Of a stretch of 64,000 nucleotides of DNA, positions 12,601-24,402 are shown piece by piece. The notes below the pieces were generated by a model. The model was given only the letters and a program-made list of their open reading frames with translations, was not told the origin of the DNA and ran no database searches. How positions within the stretch are numbered: the stretch's first letter is position 1; each line of letters opens with the position of its first letter. The DNA lies in NCBI GenBank assembly GCA_015680685.1, contig MNCI01023742.1:292489-356488 (forward strand). Reading direction: 5' to 3'. The translations under genes were made by a program, and so were the position numbers. The stretch is from Gnetum montanum. Taxonomy: Eukaryota; Streptophyta; Gnetopsida; Gnetales; Gnetaceae.

Positions 12601-14500
12601 CAATAATAGTAACTTTAGTCATCCATCATCAATTCATCATTTCATTAATTCAAGGAGTTGAACAATCACATTTGGGGTTACTCTTTTGTCATAGATTTCA
12701 ACCATCAAATTAATTTCAAATTTTGTAGGTAGGTAGATTGTTGAAAGAGCTTTGTATTAAGTGTTCACTCCCTCTATAACTCTCTCGAATCATAGAGATA
12801 TTCATTATGGAAATTACCAAATTCTATTTTGAATGTTGAATAGTTTCATTCAAGATCCCTTTTTTGGGAAAATTTGAATATCAAGTAAATTCCAGTTAAT
12901 CTAAATTTTTATAAGCTTATAGATTGCAGAACACGATTCCAACAAGCTTAAGATTAGCTCAAAACTCATCTAAATCACTAAGATATCACAACTATAACAT
13001 AAAAAAAATTAGTTTTTCTCCGTTAGTCCACCCAAATCATCCAATATGTTGGGTTGCCAAAATTCATTAACATAAAAAATTCTTTCAAATCTTGTTACAT
13101 CTAAAAACATCTCCATAAAGGACCCTATATTTAGGGCATGTTCCATCAAAACATTACTTAACAAGTAAAACAAATCAAAAATAATACCTAGCATGAAAGG
13201 ACTTGAATGTCATATTTTTGCATCACACCATTTAATCATGAAACAAAATTTTGATTACAAGGTATGTAACCCAAAATTTGAATGAACTAATGTAAGATCA
13301 ACAACCATTAAACTTAAGCATAATTTAAAAATCATTTGAATTCTTCCATATTCAACAAACTTTTTATGGGATCCTTATAAATAAGAGGAGGATAATTGCT
13401 ACTTCAAAATCAAAGGTATGCAATGGGTACTTACTAATGTTAAGAGTAGCAATGAAGTTGGACAACTATTGATATATTTTAAATAAAAATTTATAATAGG
13501 CTAGTTTTTATGAAATATGTTATTGAATATTACAATGATTATTAGATAAAGTAATAAAGGTGGCATATTAGAAATTTATAGCATTGAACATAAATATCCA
13601 AAGGAATCAAGTTTCTATGCATGTGTATCTTCAACCTTTAATTTAAGAATTTAAAAATATAGATATTTCATGGTTCAGTAGTAATAAATAATGTAAATAG
13701 TTAGTTCACTGTCTTATCAAAGAATCACATTTCAGGCATGGTTATAGTCCTCTATAATCAAAATTTCAAGTTTCCAAAATAAAGATGCATGACAAAAAGT
13801 TAGTATGAGAAGGGCATACTTTTAGATCTCTATAGAGATTGGACAAACAACTTTACCTTTATTGCTTGCTTTGAGTAAGAATCCAAACTATTCAAAGTAA
13901 ATGTTACTTCATAAGTTTTTAAAAGAATAATACTTGAAGTAAAAGAGATTTCAATCGCACTAGATAAAGATAGATTGTGTGTTATAATTTGAGGGACGTA
14001 GTAAAAATCTGCAGAATAAATTGTTAAAAAATAAGGAAGGATTTCACTGGAATATTTAAGCCACCTCTCCTTAAGCAAGGAGTGCTTCTCTTTTGTTATT
14101 ATATTATATCATAAAACATGATATAGTGTATTTCAACTGGTATGACAATGCAGAGGTTGAGTATCATAGTTAGAACAAAGCATTATTTATATTAATTCGG
14201 TGTGTTTTCCGTTGGAAGTTCTGTACTAAGGGCAAGTTGGCAGTATGAAAGACCAATTTTCATTTGCAAAAAGAATTGTATCTCTACATCAATTCAACAA
14301 TTCCTTTAACCAAGAATTAAGAATAAATTATTATATATGAAATGGACAGAAATTTAGAAAAAGAAAACCATAAATCTTTTCTATTAAATTAGTTGAAACA
14401 ATTTTGTTGTGTAAAATGGTCACCCTAGACCAGAAATATGAAGTAGGAAAACCATAATCAATTTTCGTAAAAGTATTGATTTGTTATTAGAAAAAGAAAA
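9657..14500. other. AT-rich intergenic DNA, no gene recognised
   Basis: About 4.8 kb with no convincing coding sequence. The TGTCACAACC at 9656 could be an LTR start, and 10260-12080 has the texture of an old LTR. At about 11100-11290 a roughly 60-75 bp imperfect tandem repeat recurs three to four times (core TAAGAAAGTTTATTTTACTT). Short open frames at 10767-10991, 13009-13194 and 13830-14078 have no recognisable domain. Confidence 0.4.
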
Positions 14501-15172
14501 ATATAATGCTTCCATCTGCATAGCCATGGTTCAGTATAGATGATTCATCTTTGAAGCTGTTTCATTGAAGCTGGTGGGAGTTGACATCGACTACAACCTG
14601 TGCTTTTCATGAAACCCTGCAGGGAAAAATAAAATGTTTAAAATCTATAAAATGAATCAAATACTTTGGGTTACGAATCCTTAGTTTAGTCACATAAGTA
14701 GCAGTTAAAACGTTTTAGAAACTAAATTTGAAAATCAAACATCTGAATGCAAAGTTGAAAATGCTTTCAATTTAATAAAATTTTGTGATTTCAGCCCTGA
14801 GATGCATAACAGTATTTCACTGCAAGAATTTAGGAAGTTAAGAAAGTTTAGGGAAAAACATGTATGTGGGAATTGCATTTAAGAGCAACGTGGAAGTGGA
14901 ATAAGCTGTCTCTGACAATGTGCAAGTAATATGGAAATTTAATAATTGATAATTAAAAGCAATATACACTGAGTCAGCATTTCAGAGAGCAAGTTTCCAG
15001 CTGATACTAACAAACAGTAGAATCATAAATGTAATGAAGCATAACGAGGGGAGTCATTGTTTCTCAAGACATTTTCACAATTTGCTAAGTGATGTAGATA
15101 CAAGAGCTGATAGTCTGATCTATTAGGAAAAGCACTTACTTGGAATCACCAATTAAGAAGAAGACGTTGAAT
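14501..15172. other. 3' flank of the receptor-kinase pseudogene
   Basis: Downstream of the kinase stop on the minus strand. I see no further exon and no clear repeat. Confidence 0.4.
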
Positions 15173-15741
15173 TTAGCTTCTGTGAAGGAGAGGAGGTTGT
15201 GATTCTACAATGCTAGTAACTTTTTTCAAGTGTTTTGGTGATGTCCCTTGATTTTGCGGTTTCAGAAGAACAATTGATTGTAGAAAAGACTCAACTTCCT
15301 TCATGCTAGGCCTCATGGAAGCATTCTGGCAAGTGCACCTTAGACTGAGCATCAAAACGCTTTCTAGCACTGACATTTCTTCATCTTTGCCCATTTCAAT
15401 TCCTCGTCCATCTTCATCTGCTGTTTTTATAATACATTTAATTGTTTCTCTTCTTACCTCTACTGATTTTCGTTTCAAGGCCATGAAGATCCATAATGGC
15501 AGTGTGAGATCCCCTGAAAACATGTCGTGTGGGTTTCAATCTTTTGATAACTTCCAAGATAACTACTTGAAAGCTGTATTCATCACCTTTCACTGATATT
15601 GTTTCTCTGGTCCCATACTCTGAAAAACCATTGCTTGAAATTTAGCGTTTTTCCTTCATCATCCAAGGAGAATATATATGTAGAAAAGGTAAGAATAAAA
15701 AATACAAACATGGAGCGATGTAACCAATAGAGCCTTTCACC

Positions 15742-16314
15742 ATAGTTACCGGAAACAGTGCAACATGACAACGGCAACGCAACGGAAACGGCAAAGAATT
15801 TAAAATGCAATACAATAAATGATTTTTATATATAAAAATTTACAATATTTTTATTTATTGGTATCTAAGAACAATTACCCATCAATAAACTTAAGATAGA
15901 AGTTACGTAAATAGCAAGATTAGCAGTGTTCACAGGCCCCAAATGTGTTACATAGATGTGCTGCTTATTGGGGTCTTCACCATAGAATAAACCCTAAATT
16001 TTTTTTCCCTCCATGTTTGCCATTTCACACATTCAATTCGTTGTATACCTGCATTTGTCATGACAGATCTCCATTTAATTCATGACAGATGCAGTTGTTG
16101 AGAATAAAGCATCTCGGATGCTTTCATATCTTGAAACCCTAAAATTAAAAAATAAAATCAACGGAAATGTGTCAAAAACGTAACGAAACGTGTCAAAAAA
16201 CGGTTCGCCCACCAAGTGACGGTTACTGTTCATGAGAAACGGCGTTATGAAACAGGATCCCGTTTCCGCAACGAAAAACACGAAACTTTATAAATCCGTT
16301 GCGTTTCTGGCAAC
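15742..16314. mobile_element. unclassified non-autonomous insertion, copy 1 (573 bp)
   Basis: It is flanked by a perfect 13-bp direct repeat AGAGCCTTTCACC (15729-15741 and 16315-16327). It splits the kinase activation segment: without it and one repeat copy, the minus strand reads KGSIGYIAP. Its left end (GTTACCGGAAAC) and the reverse complement of its right end (GTTGCCAGAAAC) are similar, so imperfect terminal inversions exist. AACG/GAAACG motifs repeat near both ends. There is no coding capacity, poly-A or LTR. The class is uncertain. Confidence 0.75.
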
Positions 16315-18290
16315 AGAGCCTTTCACCGCAAGATAAGATGATGCTGTTGGATAATAAAAGTCTGCAATCAGATATTCCAAAATCAAAGAGCTTGACAATC
16401 ATATCGTCATTCAACAGTACATTCTCTAATTTGATGTCACAGTGAATGACCTGAAATTTACAACCTGAAATTCACAATCATGATGCAAATAATTAAGCCC
16501 CTGGGATAACTCTTAATATTTTCACTCTGATGGGCAACTTTAATGGAGTCAATCAACTATCTTCTCTACTGTGAAGAATAGAATGGAGATTGCCATTGCT
16601 CATGACTGGCATTACCAGGCTTTTTAATTCCTTAGACCAGACCACAGTGATAATCTTCAGAATGTTGCCATGTCTCAATTTCCCTAAAACATGACATTCC
16701 TTTTTGAAGTTTTTCCCAATCCTAGTCTGGGTTGCAGAAGTGAAACGTTTTGCAGCAACCAGTAATCCAAGAAGTTAAAACACCTCTGTAGACTTTTCAA
16801 TGGCTGCCTTCACCTACCAAGTTTGAATCACTGAAATTGTCTGTTGCCCTTTGAAGTTCTTCCATAGACATCTTTAAGAATTTTTCACTTACCCATGGAG
16901 TTTTCCCTATAGATGTTTTGGTTCTTCTAAAAATGAATGAAATGGCAGCAACAACCAGCAACAAAAGGCCACCTAGAATGGCAAGCACAATTTTTAGAAT
17001 ACTGTTATTAAAATGAGGCTTGTATTGCTGAGTAACGTTAGACAAGCTTTCAGGCCAAAATATCTTCCACATAAATTCAAATTACCAAGAAAGGACCATC
17101 TTGTCAATCTTAGCTTCTTGGAGGAAGAACTGTGCAGACGGGACTTCTCCATCAAAGTAGTTGAAGGAAAAGTTCAAAAAATAGAGACCGGAATGATTGA
17201 ACAGGGACGCAGGCACAGGTCCGGTAAAGTTAAAGTTGTTGCTAGACAAATCTATGCTTTCAAGGTGGGTGAGCTTATACTTCTCCTGTCAAACCATTTG
17301 CCGACAAATCAAAATGAAATACAATGGTTTTGAGAGCGGCAACCTTTGGTGAAATACAGCAGGTTCCTATCAAGGTGCAGCTCCCGCAGATTGACCAGTT
17401 TTCCAATATGGGCGGGAATGGAACCGGACAACATATTATTTGAGAGATAGAGGTAGCCAAATGACTTGTTCATCAGATATCTCAGTGGGAAGGTGGCCTT
17501 GTAGCTTGTTTCTTTGAAGACGAATGCTTTGCAGTGACTTCACTTTTGCAATTAGGAACAATGGTACCGCTGATTGCATTATCACGGAGATTAATCTCGA
17601 TAAGAGATGAAAAGTTTCCTACACTGGGAGGGATGTGGCCAGAGATAAATTTTTCAGTTAAAATCAAATGCTGAAGATTGGGCAAGGAGCTCCCAAAGTT
17701 GGGCGGTGATGTTCCCGTTAAAAGGTTGTAATATATTCCTATATAAGTTAGAAGAGAGGAATTGGATAGAGTTAGGAGGATTGGAATAGGCTGCCTGGGC
17801 ATATTCACTCCACTGGTGAAGTACTTGTTGCCAATGTTAAAATGCGTAAGCTGAGTGCAGCATGTTGCCAACCATGATGGTGGCGTTCCCAACAATCTGT
17901 TATCCGCCATCTTGAGGATTTGGAGTTGGTGAGATTGTGCCATGAGTGTGGAATGTTCCGCAGGAAGCCGTTTCCATATAAAGACAATTGCTGTAGCTTG
18001 TTAAAGCTGCACAGCCAGGTAGGAAGATGACCCTGCAAATAGTTAATAGAGAAATCTACATCCTTAAGAGCCCCGAGGTTGCATAAACAGTGAGGAATGG
18101 TTCCATTGAGACTGTTTTGGTGAAGATAAAAATTCACCTAGAGACTGGCAAGTGTGCAAGGAATGAAACCATTCAAATGATTGTCAGCAAGACTAAGATG
18201 TTGCATTAAAGAAAGCTTGCCCAGTTGAGCAGGAATGACCCGGTGAATGTTGTTCTCAGCAAGATCAAGCAATTCAAGTTTGTGGGGTGC

Positions 18291-18384
18291 TCCCAGCCAC
18301 GAAGGGATTTGTCCATTCAACTGATTTTGGAAAGTGCTCCCAGCCATGAAGGGATTTGTCCATTCAACTGATTTAGGAAAGTGT
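18291..18384 (-). repeat. 47-bp tandem duplication in the LRR coding region
   Basis: TCCCAGCCAC/TGAAGGGATTTG... occurs at 18291 and again at 18338. The unit is 47 bp and the copies differ at only a few positions. The unit is not a multiple of three, so it shifts the LRR frame. On the minus strand both copies encode NQLNGQIPSWLGA. Confidence 0.85.
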
Positions 18385-18657
18385 TGAAGTACTTAAGGTT
18401 TTGGAGTGTTGCAAGAGACTGAGGAATGTCACCAATCAAAGAATTTGCACAGAGAGCAAGAAATTGCAAAGAAGAAAGGTTTCCAATCTGATAAGGAATC
18501 CCACCTTAGAATTCATTTATGCAAAGATCCAAATATTTAGGCCTACGCAATTTGCCAAGAGATGGTGGGATTGTACCAGAGAATGCGTTGTTGACAATGT
18601 CCAGTACCTGCAAGAATGATAAGTTGGAGAGGTGGGGAGACAGGGATCCATGCAGAG

Positions 18658-19622
18658 CACCGGAAACGGGAAACTGGGCAACGGCAAAAAATTAGGTTAC
18701 GAAAAAGAAACGAGCTTTAAATATAGAGCCAATTTAGTATAGAAGCCACAGTGGGAAGAGGTAATCAATATGCTAGAACTTGACAGTGACAAAAAGGTAG
18801 TGGCAGAACAAGTGAACAACATTCTAAATCTTTGATTCTAAATACCACTTAGAGAGTCTTAGACCAATACTAAACACATATAATCAAATAAAATCCTCAA
18901 AGATGAGCTGAAAACAGTGAAGAACTCTGCTGCAGCTCTTTCATCTATATAAACAAGCAATAAGGCAAGATCGGAGATTAGATCTACGAATAAAAGGATT
19001 TGCTGCCCTCCTTGAAATGGGAATAGAGAAAGGCCAAAGACAAGGTTACTATATTAACTTTGAATAGATGGACTTACAGAATATGAATTGCAGTGATTGA
19101 ATTTTACTGTAATAAGAAACTCTGATTCAAAGAAAAGAATCTCAGTAAAAAAAGACCAATGAAGAGATAATGTACAAAAATGGTCTCTCAATCCACAGTT
19201 TAGCCCATTTTGAAGAGGGAGAAGGAGTGCTTGTTGCAGAAGCAGTGACAAACGATTTATAGTCATGGAGAGCAATGCAGAAACAGCAATGGTCGTGGAG
19301 ATATTAGAATTAGGAACATTCACAGCACAGGCCCCAAATGCTTTACCTGAATGTGTTGCTTATTGCCGTCCTCACCATAGAAGTGGCCTTAAATGTAGTA
19401 GTTGAAAATAAACCATTGTATCCTTTTGTATCTTTAACCATAAAATTAAAAAATAAAATCAAAGGAAATGAAACGTGTTAAAAACGTTTCCGTTTGCTAA
19501 GAAACGTTTCGCCGAGCAAGTGACAGTTACTATTCATACGAAACGGCGTTTTGAAACGGGATCCCATTTCTGCAACGAAAAACGCAAAACTTTATGAATC
19601 TGTTGCGTTTCTGGCAACAAAG
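18658..19622. mobile_element. unclassified non-autonomous insertion, copy 2 (about 965 bp)
   Basis: Flanked by ATGCAGAG at 18650-18657 and 19623-19630. It shares both ends with copy 1 in the same orientation: left CCGGAAAC...CAACGGCAA, right TTGCGTTTCTGGCAAC. It also shares an internal block containing CACAGGCCCCAAATG (15930 and 19325) and CACCATAGAA. Removing it with one repeat copy joins the N-terminal cap to the first LRR in frame (KATLH then GSLSPHLSNLSFL). The 8-bp duplication would suit a hAT-type element, but copy 1 shows 13 bp. Confidence 0.7.
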
Positions 19623-19871
19623 ATGCAGAGTGGCCTTGATGATTGGTGGAGCAGCTGATTCCAGTCCAATTGCATCATTGGCATAATGATCATCCGAATC
19701 CTGAGGAAGAGAGAGTGGATCACTGGTGAAGCATTTCTTGAATTCAATTAGGGCTCTCATATCATTTAGAGCTTTGTCATGATGCCTACGAGCTTCTACA
19801 ACAGCAACAAACAAGACAAAGAAGAAGAAGCACAAAGAAAGCAGAGGAGGAGCACAAGAGGAGGAGGCCAT

Positions 19872-20583
19872 TGTGATGTTCTCAGGGCAAGGGTAAGGAT
19901 ACGGTAATGAAGGCGTAATTTGATGTTGAGCTCAATTTAAACTTCTTTGCCCATGTTTAACCATTTGAGTGCACATTGACTTCTCTTTATAAATTTATGT
20001 GTATTAATTAAATAATGTATTATATTGAAGTTTTCCCATATCTGGTGCACGAGATATCTGCTTAATCTCTTTGGAATTCTGTTTCCCACGTAATTCCTGT
20101 TTTCGTTTGAAATTCTAAATTCCATGAATTCTTAATACGTGCTACGGTAAGGAGTCAAGAAAATCATTGAACGTGCTCCTCCCTTGGCTGACTTTTTGGA
20201 CAGTGATCTATCTTTTATTGTTAAAAAAGCGAACGTCGGCGTTTATGTTCATCTTTAATGCCATCCCGTGTTGTACAGGAATCTGATTTCTGCATTTCAT
20301 ATGACAAATGGTCAGCCAACCGCGTTTTCCCTGACTTTTCTAAACCAAATTGAAGAGGAGAAGGAAGAAGTTTGACCAGGGAAAGTATATATTTTTTAAT
20401 TTAAAACATCAGCCAGAGTCCGGTCCAGTCCATTCCAATGAATGAATTATTCACCCATGGGATGGGTTACAGCAAAGCTAACATTGTTCTGCAAAGTTTC
20501 CACGATTAGAGAAATGTTCGTGATCTGACTTGGCTGTTAAAACTCTTCAACTGGGTACCTAAACGCTTCCTTGGTAAAAAGTA
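19872..20583 (-). promoter_or_regulatory. upstream region of the receptor-kinase pseudogene
   Basis: Immediately 5' of the minus-strand start codon, so it would hold the promoter and leader. No TATA box could be assigned with confidence. Most of it is repeated in diverged form at 21430-22090. Confidence 0.4.
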
Positions 20584-22320
20584 AGTGAATATAATCTATG
20601 GTAATATAATTTGTATAATAGATATAACAGCCTTTCTCTTCAACAAGTGAATATAATCTATGGTAATATAATTTGTATAATAGATATAACAGCCTTTCTT
20701 CAACCTTTTTGAGGAAACTGTAAAACAAGAGTGAATATAATCTATGGTAATATAATTTGTATAATAGATATAACAGCCTTTCTTCAACCTTTTTGAGGAA
20801 ACTGTAAAACTAGGTGCCTTGTGGTGATTGGCAAAATTAGGTGAATGTACAGATTTATATTATTGAAAAGTAATTTACAATTAGCATTAAATTTACTTCA
20901 CATAAGTTTTAATCTCATCTTAATGTAGGTGTAATTGAATTTTGCACATGCTTTACTATGATTGTGTATTTAAAAAGATAATAATAAAATACTTAAAAGT
21001 GAACTAGTACAAACATCATTGATTCTATTTTTATTTAAATGAAATTGCAAAAAAATGAACTATGTTCAGTGGGTGTATATATATATATAGTTTTTGAGTA
21101 GGGTTGATGCAAAGTATATACTATGCATTGTCTATGGTATTGTTTTGTAAAAATTGTCATCTTCTATGACAAAACTTGATTTTTAAATATTTGTGGGTGT
21201 GGTCAAAGAGATTTTACAAACAAAATAAAAATTCTTAGTAATTGGAATTCCCAAATAAAGATGTGAACATTTAAAAATAAAATTACTAGAACAACTACAA
21301 CAAAAATCCATAGAAAATATGCATATAAAATCAATTAAAACTCATTGAAATTGATCAAATGGTAACAAACTCATTGAAATTGATCACATGGGAACAAATT
21401 GAAGTCAGTTATTCTTTATTTTGTGCACTCGAAACCGGCTCAGCTTAATCTTTGGTGGAATTCTGTTTCCCGAATAATTCTCGTTTACATTTCATGAATT
21501 CTCAATAGGTAATACACCATGCGATGTGATGTTACGGACTCAAAGAAAATCATTGAACCGCTTCACCCTCGGGTGACTTTCAATATTGACAGACCTCAAT
21601 GAAACACAACTTTTTTTTTTAAGTCAGTTTTTGTTCACCTTGACCCCGCGTTTGGACCGACCTTGATTTCCGCAATCTGCACGAAAAGTGGTCACCACCA
21701 GGCTTTTTCCCTGAATTTTCTAACCAATATTGAAAAGGAGTAAGAAACTTGACCAGAGAAAGTATATGCGTTTTTAATTCAAAACATCTGCAGCGTCATT
21801 TCTATTTCAATGATGAATTATTTATACATTTGACGCCAATGGAATAGCCCACAGGTAACAACGTTCCGTAAAGATTCGAGAAATTTTCGGATCCGACATA
21901 ACATACTGTTCACCTCTTCCACGTGATAGTTAAATCCTTGCTTGGCCGTTACAGCAAATGAAAATAATAATAGCCTTTCTTGAGCTTTTTGACGCTCATT
22001 TTCCAAAATCATAAACCAGATGCATTTTGGTGGGTAAAACTAGGTGAAAATAGGATAGGTTTATACCGTTAAAAAGTGATCTTCAATTATATAACTTTTG
22101 GTAGTATATTTGTTGGGCATACATTTTAATTTCATCTAGATAGATGTACAAATGGATTATATAAAGGATTTGACATTATTATGTATTTTGAAGGTTAACG
22201 ATAGGACACTTAAAAGTAAACTGGGCCCAAACATCATTAACTCTATTCCCACTAAAAGAGAATGACCAAAATGAACTATGTGGACTTATGTGTATCTATA
22301 TGTGCATGTCAATATATTGT
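20050..22320. repeat. diverged tandem segmental duplication of the RLK upstream DNA
   Basis: Copy 1 (about 20050-21110) and copy 2 (about 21430-22320) share an ordered series of blocks. These include GGAATTCTGTTTCCC, AAAATCATTGAAC, TTTTCCCTGA(C/A)TTTTCTAA, GACCAG(G/A)GAAAGTATAT, AATAGCCTTTCTT-type text, ACTTAAAAGT(G/A)AACT and AATGAACTATGT. The simplest reading is that an ancestral receptor-kinase gene or its 5' flank was tandemly duplicated and the second coding body has gone. Confidence 0.7.
20584..20814. repeat. 84-bp tandem repeat, 2.7 copies
   Basis: GTGAATATAATCTATGGTAA begins at about 20585, 20647 and 20731. The last two units are 84 bp, near-identical, and run through CCTTTTTGAGGAAACTGTAA. 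The first unit is cut after CTTTCTCTTCAACAA. The near identity points to recent expansion. The related copy 2 region near 21950 lacks it. Confidence 0.9.
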
Positions 22321-23379
22321 AGAAAGGAAAAAGTCTAAATATACAAAAAGGAAAGGCCTAATACCCTTTTAGGTTTTCATCCTTACAACCAATCTTGACA
22401 AACCTCCCCTTTGCTGTAGGAAATCAAATATTCTATGAAAAGATTAACATTATGAAGGGGAGGAGGCCCTTGCCTTATCAATAAAATCAACATTATCAAA
22501 TGATATTAAGGTCAATATCTTAACCAATAGCTGCAAACCAAATATTAGGAGCTAAAATATCTTAAATATGCTATCCATTATGAAGATTTTACTTGTAATC
22601 ACCAATAGATAAACTTCCTCAATGTTTTTTATTATGAAAAACCATTTGAAACCCATCTAAATCAACAAGTTTCTGTGAACCATAGAAACAAATATTTATT
22701 TTTCATTTTTCATTAAATAATTCTTTGAAATTGATTTGAGTAGAACCTTACTTAAAAGAATATTTTTTTGAATCATAGTAAAAGAAAAGAGTAGAGTAAC
22801 TATTAAAACATTAGCAGAAGAAATCATTGTAGGATGTGGAACATTTGTAGAAAAAAATTTAGCAAGTTCTATATTATTTGTAAAAGAAGCATTAGTAGTG
22901 TTTGTAGTAGCTTGGTGTTAACGTGCTTTGTTGAGTAGAGGGTATTCCCTATGCCCAACCATACAAATCACTAGCATGGATGTGCAATCTGATTAAATTC
23001 TATAGACTCTATTTACTTAAATGATTGATATCATTAGATGGTGAAAGGTGTAGTTTGCTAATTGTTGTTTTCCAAATCAACACTTGTGTTAATTTATTGA
23101 TATGGTTAAGTGTGATTGAGATGTAAAATATTTATTTTTATAATATTTTATTATTTTTAAAATCTGCCAAATGATTAAATAAATGAAGGTTTAAAATTAA
23201 CTAATTCATTAACTAAACTAGCCTCAATGTGAAGTATCCATTCCCACTTCCGGTAGACATCCTAAACGTATATTAACACTGTTAAGTTACTAAGTGTCTA
23301 TTGTTGGGCATATCAAATATCCATTGTTGGGATTATCAAGTGTTAATATATTATGCTCAACGTTGTTGTAGTTACGTTA
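22321..23379. other. AT-rich DNA, nothing recognised
   Basis: No coding sequence, RNA gene or clear repeat was seen. Element C is inserted at its right end. Confidence 0.4.
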
Positions 23380-23384
23380 ATTGC

Positions 23385-24218
23385 TGATGAGTCGCAATAT
23401 TGGACCCTCGATATCGAGTACACGATATTAGAGGTGTCAAAGCGATATTAGACATGCGATATCAGAACTTGTCTCATCACCTATAAATAAGAGACAAGGG
23501 TAGTTGATTTCGCAGTTAATTACTTAGTCCCTTAGCCGAACTCTTGTAGTTTTCCCTTTCTAGAGTTAGAATTATTTCTGAGTGTCTGCAGTAGGAGTCA
23601 TAAAGTAAACAGATCTTTATTCGAGCATTGTATCCCTGAGCACACCTTGTGTTTGAAAATAAAGACAAACATTGTGATAAACCTAGCAACATTCAGAATA
23701 GCTTTATTATTTTATTTAAATGTTATTTACTATTATTTGCTACTCTCATTATTTAATTAATGTTATTTTATTAAATTGTTAATTATCAATGAATTAGCAC
23801 ACTTAGTACAACCACTTCGAGCATACATGGAACACTTGGTAACCTAGTAACAACTAGCGTTTGGTAATCCCAGTAGTGTTACACTAGTTCAGGATGTGTT
23901 TAGCAAATGGGAATGGATGCTGGTGATAGGACTAATTAGAGCATAGTTGATTAGTGAAATTAAATTAGTTAACTCAATTATTTTATTTCTCCATTTCAAG
24001 CACTAGGAACATAAAACATAAAAAGCATAAAAATCATATACCTCAAGTTTACTTAACCATACAATCATACCTTACAAGTAAGCTTGGGAAGACAATGATT
24101 GCATAACCCATCCTTGTTATGTGTAAGTGCATAAACACTTAATCCTTAGAGTTTCACTAGATCGCATGTAACGTTCGTATTCATATGGTTGGGCATAGGG
24201 GTACCTCACCGTTCATCA
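23385..24218 (+). repeat. 5' LTR of element C
   Basis: 834 bp, starting TGATGAGTCG and ending CCGTTCATCA. TATAAATA is at 23482-23489. It is homologous to the LTRs of A and B downstream of the TATA box (CTGCAGTAGGAGTCATAAAGT...CAGATCTTTATTCGAG). Confidence 0.9.
23396..23489 (+). promoter_or_regulatory. GATATC-type array and TATA box, 5' LTR of C
   Basis: AATATT/GATATC/GATATT/GATATT/GATATC begin at 23396, 23410, 23424, 23444 and 23458 (spacing 14, 14, 20, 14). The TATA box is at 23482. This LTR has five units, while the 3' LTR of the same element has seven. Confidence 0.6.
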
Positions 24219-24219
24219 T

Positions 24220-24237
24220 TGGCACCGTTGCCAGGGA
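24220..24237 (+). other. primer-binding site, element C
   Basis: TGGCACCGTTGCCAGGGA lies one base after the LTR end. It resembles the Athila-type site TGGCGCCGTTGCCGGGGA, usually attributed to tRNA-Asp. Confidence 0.75.
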
Positions 24238-24402
24238 TTTGGTTGTTTGTGCACTGATTAGAACTTAGGAAATCTTTCCATCATTGGAACGAACCCTTAG
24301 GGTTAGTTATCCTACAATCATTGAAAAAGAGTATTTCATACTAAATAATCAATCATATCTCCTTCTTTTTATCAAAGTGCTTTATCGACTAAGTCCGACA
24401 CA

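Larger units (their letters stand above)
15173..19871 (-). pseudogene. LRR receptor-like kinase pseudogene (subfamily XII-like, non-RD)
   Basis: Read on the minus strand. 19871-19640 gives a signal peptide (MASSSCAPPLLSLCFFFFVLF) and an LRR N-terminal cap (DMRALIEFKKCF). LRRs of the LSGTIPPSLGNL type run over 18650-17290, then a cap ending GNLNLCG near 17090. A transmembrane helix (ILKIVLAILGGLLLLVVAAI) lies at about 17000-16930 and the kinase start (MSMEELQRATDNFSDSNLVGEG) at about 16880-16800. The catalytic loop VIHCDIKLENVLL and DFG are at 16455-16370, giving HCD rather than HRD (non-RD, as in FLS2/Xa21-type immune receptors). The end is FSGDLTLPLW...RPSMKEVESFL (15520-15290), stopping at 15173. 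Damage includes a TAA in the LRRs, a 47-bp frameshifting duplication, kinase frameshifts and two insertions. It is not functional. Confidence 0.9.

Noticed and set aside
15173-19871. A functional receptor kinase with introns at the gaps
   Set aside because: The interruptions carry target-type duplications and shared TE ends, and there are stops, a frameshifting duplication and kinase frame breaks.
23281-23345. Short direct repeats (TGTTGGG...TATCAA) as a regulatory site
   Set aside because: They are too short and AT-rich to separate from chance.
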